From: an uncultured Sulfuricurvum sp.
Lineage (GTDB): Bacteria > Campylobacterota > Campylobacteria > Campylobacterales > Sulfurimonadaceae
DNA length: 9,295 nt
Reading direction: 5' to 3'
Assembly (NCBI RefSeq): GCF_937936435.1
Contig: NZ_CALDDG010000114.1
Span: 1-9,295 of the forward strand
This document shows positions 5,578 through 9,295 of the stretch, one piece after another; position 1 is the stretch's first letter, and every line of letters begins with the position of its first letter. A program made the position numbers and the translations under genes. The notes under the pieces are model-generated. The model had not been told where the DNA came from and ran no database searches. It saw nothing but the letters and a program-made list of their open reading frames with translations.

Positions 5578-7791
5578 GTGAGCACTCCCCTTCCGGACAT
5601 CGAAAAAGTCCTCAAACAACATAAACTCTCGCTAGGAGATTATGAGCATATCAAAAAGATCCTCGGACGCGAGCCAAACCTCGTCGAGATCGGGATTTTT
5701 TCGGCGATGTGGAGTGAACACTGCAGTTACAAATCGTCCAAAAAACATTTGAGCGGTTTTCCGGTCAGCGCACCGTGGGTCATTCAGGGACCGGGTGAAA
5801 ATGCGGGCGTTATCGATATCGGCGGCGGATATGCGGCGGTTTTCAAAATGGAGAGCCATAACCATCCGAGTTTCATCGAGCCGTATCAAGGTGCGGCAAC
5901 GGGAGTAGGGGGGATCATGCGTGACGTTTTCACCATGGGTGCCCGCCCTATCGCCAACCTCAATGCGCTTCGTTTCGGAAACGTGTTGAACCAAGATGAT
6001 ATCAGCGCGCATCAGCGCTATTTGGTACGCGGTGTCGTATCGGGTATCGGCGGATACGGTAACTGTATGGGGGTTCCGACGATCGGCGGTGAAACAAGCT
6101 TCGATGAATGCTATAACGGCAATATCTTGGTAAATGCATTTACCCTTGGGTTAGCGAAAAGCGATGAAATTTTCTACGGAAAAGCGGAAGGGATCGGAAA
6201 TCCGGTTATCTATGTCGGATCTAAAACGGGACGTGACGGTCTGGGCGGTGCAGTCATGAGTTCCGACAGCTTTACCGAAGCATCTAAAGGACTTCGTCCG
6301 ACAGTACAAGTGGGCGATCCGTTTACCGAAAAATTGCTTCTTGAAGCGTGTTTGGAACTTTTCAAAACCGATTATGTCGTGGGTATTCAGGATATGGGTG
6401 CTGCGGGTCTGACATCGAGTTCGTTCGAGATGGCAGGGCGTGCCGGAAGCGGGATGATCATGCATCTGGACAAAGTGCCTGCGCGCGAAGAGGGGATGAT
6501 GCCGTATGAGTTCATGCTCTCCGAGTCACAAGAGCGTATGCTTATTTGTGCGAAAAAAGGCTCAGAACAGGCGATCATCGATATTTTCGAGAAATGGGAT
6601 CTTGACTGCGCGGTCATCGGTGAAGTAACGGCAACCGGGAAAATGGAGCTGTTCTGGCACGGTGAGAAATGTGCCGAGGTTCCGGTCGATCCGGTGAGCG
6701 AAGAGGCTCCGGTATTGGATCGTCCTATGAGCCGTCCGGCCTATTTGGACGAAGTCGCAAAAGTCTCTCTTAGCGATTTTGAAGTGGTAGACAATCAAAA
6801 AGCGTTTGAAAAACTGATTTCATCGATGGAAGTGGTCGATAAGAGTTGGATTTATCAGCAATATGACTCGATGGTACAAACCAATACGGTCAAAAAGGGA
6901 GGCGAACTTGATGCTTCGGTTATCCGTATTAAAGAAAACGGCGTAGCCTTGGCAATGAGTGCCGACTGCAATGTCCGTTACTGCTATATCGATCCGAAAG
7001 CGGGAGCTGCGGCAGCCGTTATCGAAAGCGGCCGTAACGTCGCGATGAGCGGTGCGACGCCTAAAGCGATCACCGACTGTCTGAATTACGGAAATCCTGA
7101 AAATCCGGAAGTGATGTGGCAGTTCGGTCAAGGATGCTTGGGGATTAAAGAAGCGTGTGCCGAATTGAATACTCCGGTTATCGGGGGTAACGTATCTCTA
7201 TATAACGAAACAAACGGCAAGTCGGTATTCCCGACACCCTCTATCGCAATGGTCGGAGTTAATGAAGATCAGAACAAAGTTTTGATGTCCGCATTCCAAA
7301 AAAACGGCAACGTTCTGTACCTCGTCGGTGAAAGTCGTTCAGAATTTGGAGGATCACTCTATATGAAAGAGCTTTATAATGTCGTAGCGGGAACCATTCC
7401 GGCAATCGATTATGAGAAAGAGCGTGCATTATGGAACCTTGTCATCGAAGCGAATAAAAAAGGGCTTTTAGCCGCGGCAAAAGATTGCAGTAGCGGCGGT
7501 GCGGCAATCGCACTGGCAAAAATGGCGTGTGTCAGTGACAAAGGGGCGAATATTTCCATTGCGGTTGAAGACGAGCGTGATATTTTTGCAGAGAGCATGT
7601 CACGTGCAATCATCGAAGTGGCACCGGAAAACTGTGGAGCTTTCGAAGCGATGGTCGGCTCACTGGCCTGTCAAAAAATCGGGACGGTCGGCGGCGATAC
7701 GTTTACTATCAACGATGTGACGATGAGACTTCCTGAGATGCAAAACATCTACTACAATACCTTCAAAAAAGTGATCGAAGGCGATCTCTAG
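5578..7791 (+). CDS. purL: Phosphoribosylformylglycinamidine synthase, small-type PurL subunit
   Basis: PurL makes FGAM from FGAR, ATP and ammonia in step four of de novo purine synthesis. At 737 aa this is the small form, which works with separate PurS and PurQ; neither is in this window. Conserved blocks in order: SAMWSEHCSYKSSKKHL with catalytic-region His48, the nucleotide-binding segment MESHNHPS (91-98), GGIMRDVFTMGARP (111-124), the glycine-rich GIGGYGNCMGVPTIGGE (~156-172), SESQERML (315-322), and a second AIRS-like half with GGNVSLYNET. The start is the GTG at 5578 with AAGGA seven bases upstream; the opening STPLPDIEKVLKQHKLSLGDY fits the family. It is monocistronic by appearance: its own extended -10 promoter lies upstream and a strong terminator follows the stop. 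Nothing is missing or truncated. Confidence 0.97.
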   Translation: MSTPLPDIEKVLKQHKLSLGDYEHIKKILGREPNLVEIGIFSAMWSEHCSYKSSKKHLSGFPVSAPWVIQGPGENAGVIDIGGGYAAVFKMESHNHPSFIEPYQGAATGVGGIMRDVFTMGARPIANLNALRFGNVLNQDDISAHQRYLVRGVVSGIGGYGNCMGVPTIGGETSFDECYNGNILVNAFTLGLAKSDEIFYGKAEGIGNPVIYVGSKTGRDGLGGAVMSSDSFTEASKGLRPTVQVGDPFTEKLLLEACLELFKTDYVVGIQDMGAAGLTSSSFEMAGRAGSGMIMHLDKVPAREEGMMPYEFMLSESQERMLICAKKGSEQAIIDIFEKWDLDCAVIGEVTATGKMELFWHGEKCAEVPVDPVSEEAPVLDRPMSRPAYLDEVAKVSLSDFEVVDNQKAFEKLISSMEVVDKSWIYQQYDSMVQTNTVKKGGELDASVIRIKENGVALAMSADCNVRYCYIDPKAGAAAAVIESGRNVAMSGATPKAITDCLNYGNPENPEVMWQFGQGCLGIKEACAELNTPVIGGNVSLYNETNGKSVFPTPSIAMVGVNEDQNKVLMSAFQKNGNVLYLVGESRSEFGGSLYMKELYNVVAGTIPAIDYEKERALWNLVIEANKKGLLAAAKDCSSGGAAIALAKMACVSDKGANISIAVEDERDIFAESMSRAIIEVAPENCGAFEAMVGSLACQKIGTVGGDTFTINDVTMRLPEMQNIYYNTFKKVIEGDL

Positions 7792-7799
7792 TTTCTTTT

Positions 7800-7832
7800 T
7801 TCCTTCTCTCGAATTGGGAGAGGGAACTTTTT
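7800..7832 (+). terminator. Rho-independent terminator of purL
   Basis: TTCC (7800-7803), a TT bulge and CTCTC (7806-7810) pair with GAGAG (7818-7822) and GGAA (7823-7826) around a 7-base loop. A C and five T follow (7827-7832). It begins 9 bases after the purL stop and separates purL from the sensor gene. The reverse strand lacks a T tract after the stem, so it acts only on the plus strand. Confidence 0.75.
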
Positions 7833-7864
7833 CTTCTGAATTTCAATCCTTATAGTTTATACGC

Positions 7865-7870
7865 TACAAT
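7865..7870 (+). promoter_or_regulatory. Candidate -10 box for the sensor gene
   Basis: TACAAT (one mismatch to TATAAT) follows the purL terminator. A poor -35 match, TTCAAT, lies 17 bases upstream at 7842-7847. The predicted start is near 7877, giving a leader of about 18 bases that contains AAGG (7881-7884) before the GTG at 7895. Confidence 0.45.
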
Positions 7871-7894
7871 AAAAGAAAACAAGGCAACAATCGG

Positions 7895-9248
7895 GTGAAA
7901 TTAAAAGCACAGTTTTTTATTTTTATGTCACTTGTTCTCCTGCTGTTTGTATCCGCAGTCTGGATCTATGCGGATAGATTGCAAGAGAGAATCAATGAAA
8001 AATGGGGTGAACGGTTTGTCAAAAAGCAAGTGATTTTTGATAAAAACCGTACTTTGCTTCCGATTATGCGTGAAGTTGCATTGGCCAAAAAAATGGCGGA
8101 AGACCCTGAAATCCTCCAAATGGCACGTAATGAAAACGATCCGGTGAGTGTACAAAAAGGGATCGACGCTTTAGAATATTATCGGCTGAAGTTTGCGGAT
8201 CGGAGCTATTTTGCCGCGTTCGCAAAGTCTCGACACTACTATTTTAACGATTATTCTAACCAATATACCGGCAAACAGCTGGGATATACCCTCTCTCCAT
8301 CCGATAAAAATGATCAATGGTTTTTTAAAGCGCTCATGGTCAATGAACCGTATCAAATCAATGTGAATAAAGATACGATAATGGGAACCACCAAAGTATG
8401 GATCAATTTTTTATTGCGAGATGGGAACCAAACTCTCGGCATCGTCGGAACCGGACTTGATCTGGGGCAGTTTTTAAAAGAATCGGTGGGAATAGAACAA
8501 GATGGCGTACGCAATCTTTTTATCAACCGTGAAATGGCCATACAACTTGAACGTGACACCAATCTGATCGATTATGCCAGTATCGCTAAGAAAAAGGGAG
8601 AACACCGTACCCTCGGTGTTTTACTCCACCGTGAAGAAGATGTAAAAGCAATACAAAACGTAATGAATGAAATCGGAACACTTGCTAATGCGGATCAAAT
8701 CAGAACTCTTTGGATTGATTTCGAAGGGAAAAAACAGTTACTGGGGATCGCCTATTTACATGAGTTGAATTGGTTTAGCCTGACATTGATCGATTCTCAG
8801 GAACTTTCGTTGGTCAATAGTCTTTATAGCGTTCCGATTTTGATTGCACTGTTAAGCGCTTTTTTTCTTGCGATCGGATTTGTTCTGAATCAGCTCTTTC
8901 TTAATCCGCTGAATCGTTTGAAAGCAGTGATCGTCAGTACCGAAAAAGACGAGTACCGTATCGATCCTCCGATAGTTGGAAAAGGGGAGATCGCCGAACT
9001 CTCTCAGGCTTTTCGGCAAATGGTTGCTTTGGTACGGGAAAACAATGCCGTAATGGAAGAAAAAATACGTCTAAGAACCCATGAAGTTGAACAAAGCGAA
9101 CAAAAGCTCAATACAATATTAGAGAGTGTTGACGCGTACATTTACATCAAAGATGCACACTATCGCTATGTATATGTCAATAAGCAGGTTCGGGAATTTT
9201 TTGGAAAAGAGGCGCAGGCAATTATCGGTAAAGAGGATGATGAATTTT
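7895..9248 (+). CDS. Membrane-bound PAS-containing sensor protein, C-terminus lost at the contig end
   Basis: This is a signal-transduction receptor of unknown output. Genuine coding covers 451 residues: membrane helix 1 (about 7-25), an extracytoplasmic domain (about 30-308) with a Cache-like stretch (WFFKAL at 142-147, D160, then VWINFLL and LGIVGTGLDLGQF), membrane helix 2 (about 312-335), a HAMP domain (about 336-386, with NPLNRLK and the later GEIAELSQAF), a coiled coil (about 386-410), and the start of a PAS domain (about 405-451) ending IIGKEDDEF. The ligand cannot be assigned; the arginine expected two residues before the Trp in amino-acid-binding dCache domains appears to be Asp. The GTG at 7895 is chosen because AAGG precedes it; the ATG at 7925 has no binding site. 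The TAG at 9248-9250 is an adapter artefact. The missing part could be GGDEF/EAL, histidine kinase or a chemotaxis signalling domain. Confidence 0.88.
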
Positions 9249-9295
9249 AGATCGGAAGAGCGTCGTGTAGGGAAAGAGTGTAGATCTCGGTGGTC
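9249..9295. other. Illumina TruSeq adapter read-through (not genomic)
   Basis: The last 47 bases begin AGATCGGAAGAGC, the universal start of Illumina adapter read-through. They continue CGTCGTGTAGGGAAAGAGTG and then through the GATCTCGGTGG segment. From memory this is the first 47 bases of the reverse complement of the 58-base TruSeq universal adapter, with no mismatch. It was left untrimmed in the reads and assembled onto the contig end. It should be removed, and no feature in it is biological. Confidence 0.97.

Noticed and set aside
7800..7832. The inverted repeat after purL as part of a mobile or repeated element
   Set aside because: It has no second copy in the window and is fully explained as an intrinsic terminator with a T tract.
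1..9248. A search for a new defence, mobile or secondary-metabolite system
   Set aside because: Every gene but one belongs to a common housekeeping or signalling family; there are no repeats, integrases, toxin-antitoxin pairs or RNA genes that would suggest an accessory island.

Overview
The window is a stretch of ordinary chromosome that reads as Campylobacterota (epsilonproteobacteria), most likely a free-living Sulfuricurvum/Sulfurimonas-type organism. The evidence is the gene order rnr-holA-rpsF-ssb-rpsR, which I recall from Helicobacter pylori; a compact (~650 aa) RNase R; promoters with a clear TATAAT-like -10 but no good -35; and a membrane sensor with a Cache-like domain, HAMP and PAS. 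The genus is an inference, since no rRNA is present. I see no tRNA, CRISPR, insertion sequence, prophage or defence gene.

Layout. Positions 1-4022 hold a minus-strand block for RNA turnover, replication and the ribosome: rnr (RNase R) overlaps holA (DNA polymerase III delta) by 8 bp. A 117-bp gap with its own promoter follows, then rpsF (S6), ssb and the first 27 codons of rpsR (S18), which runs off the left edge. From 4094 the plus strand carries an unrecognised 108-aa protein whose stop directly abuts the start of a GreA/GreB-family transcript-cleavage factor. These two converge on a minus-strand Hsp20-family chaperone (4956-5444) that carries a signal peptide and is therefore predicted to be periplasmic. 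purL (5578-7791, GTG start) is transcribed divergently from hsp20 and ends at a good intrinsic terminator. The last gene (7895 onward) is a membrane sensor with an extracytoplasmic domain, HAMP, coiled coil and the start of a PAS domain.

Right edge. The last 47 bases (9249-9295) are not genomic. They match, as I know the sequence, the reverse complement of the Illumina TruSeq universal adapter. The apparent stop codon of the sensor gene is made of one contig base plus the first two adapter bases, so the gene is truncated by the contig end and its output domain is unknown.

I found no convincing undescribed system. The points most worth following up are the adapter and false stop, the secreted methionine-rich small heat-shock protein, the probable leaderless start of rnr, and the coupling of an unknown small protein to a Gre factor.
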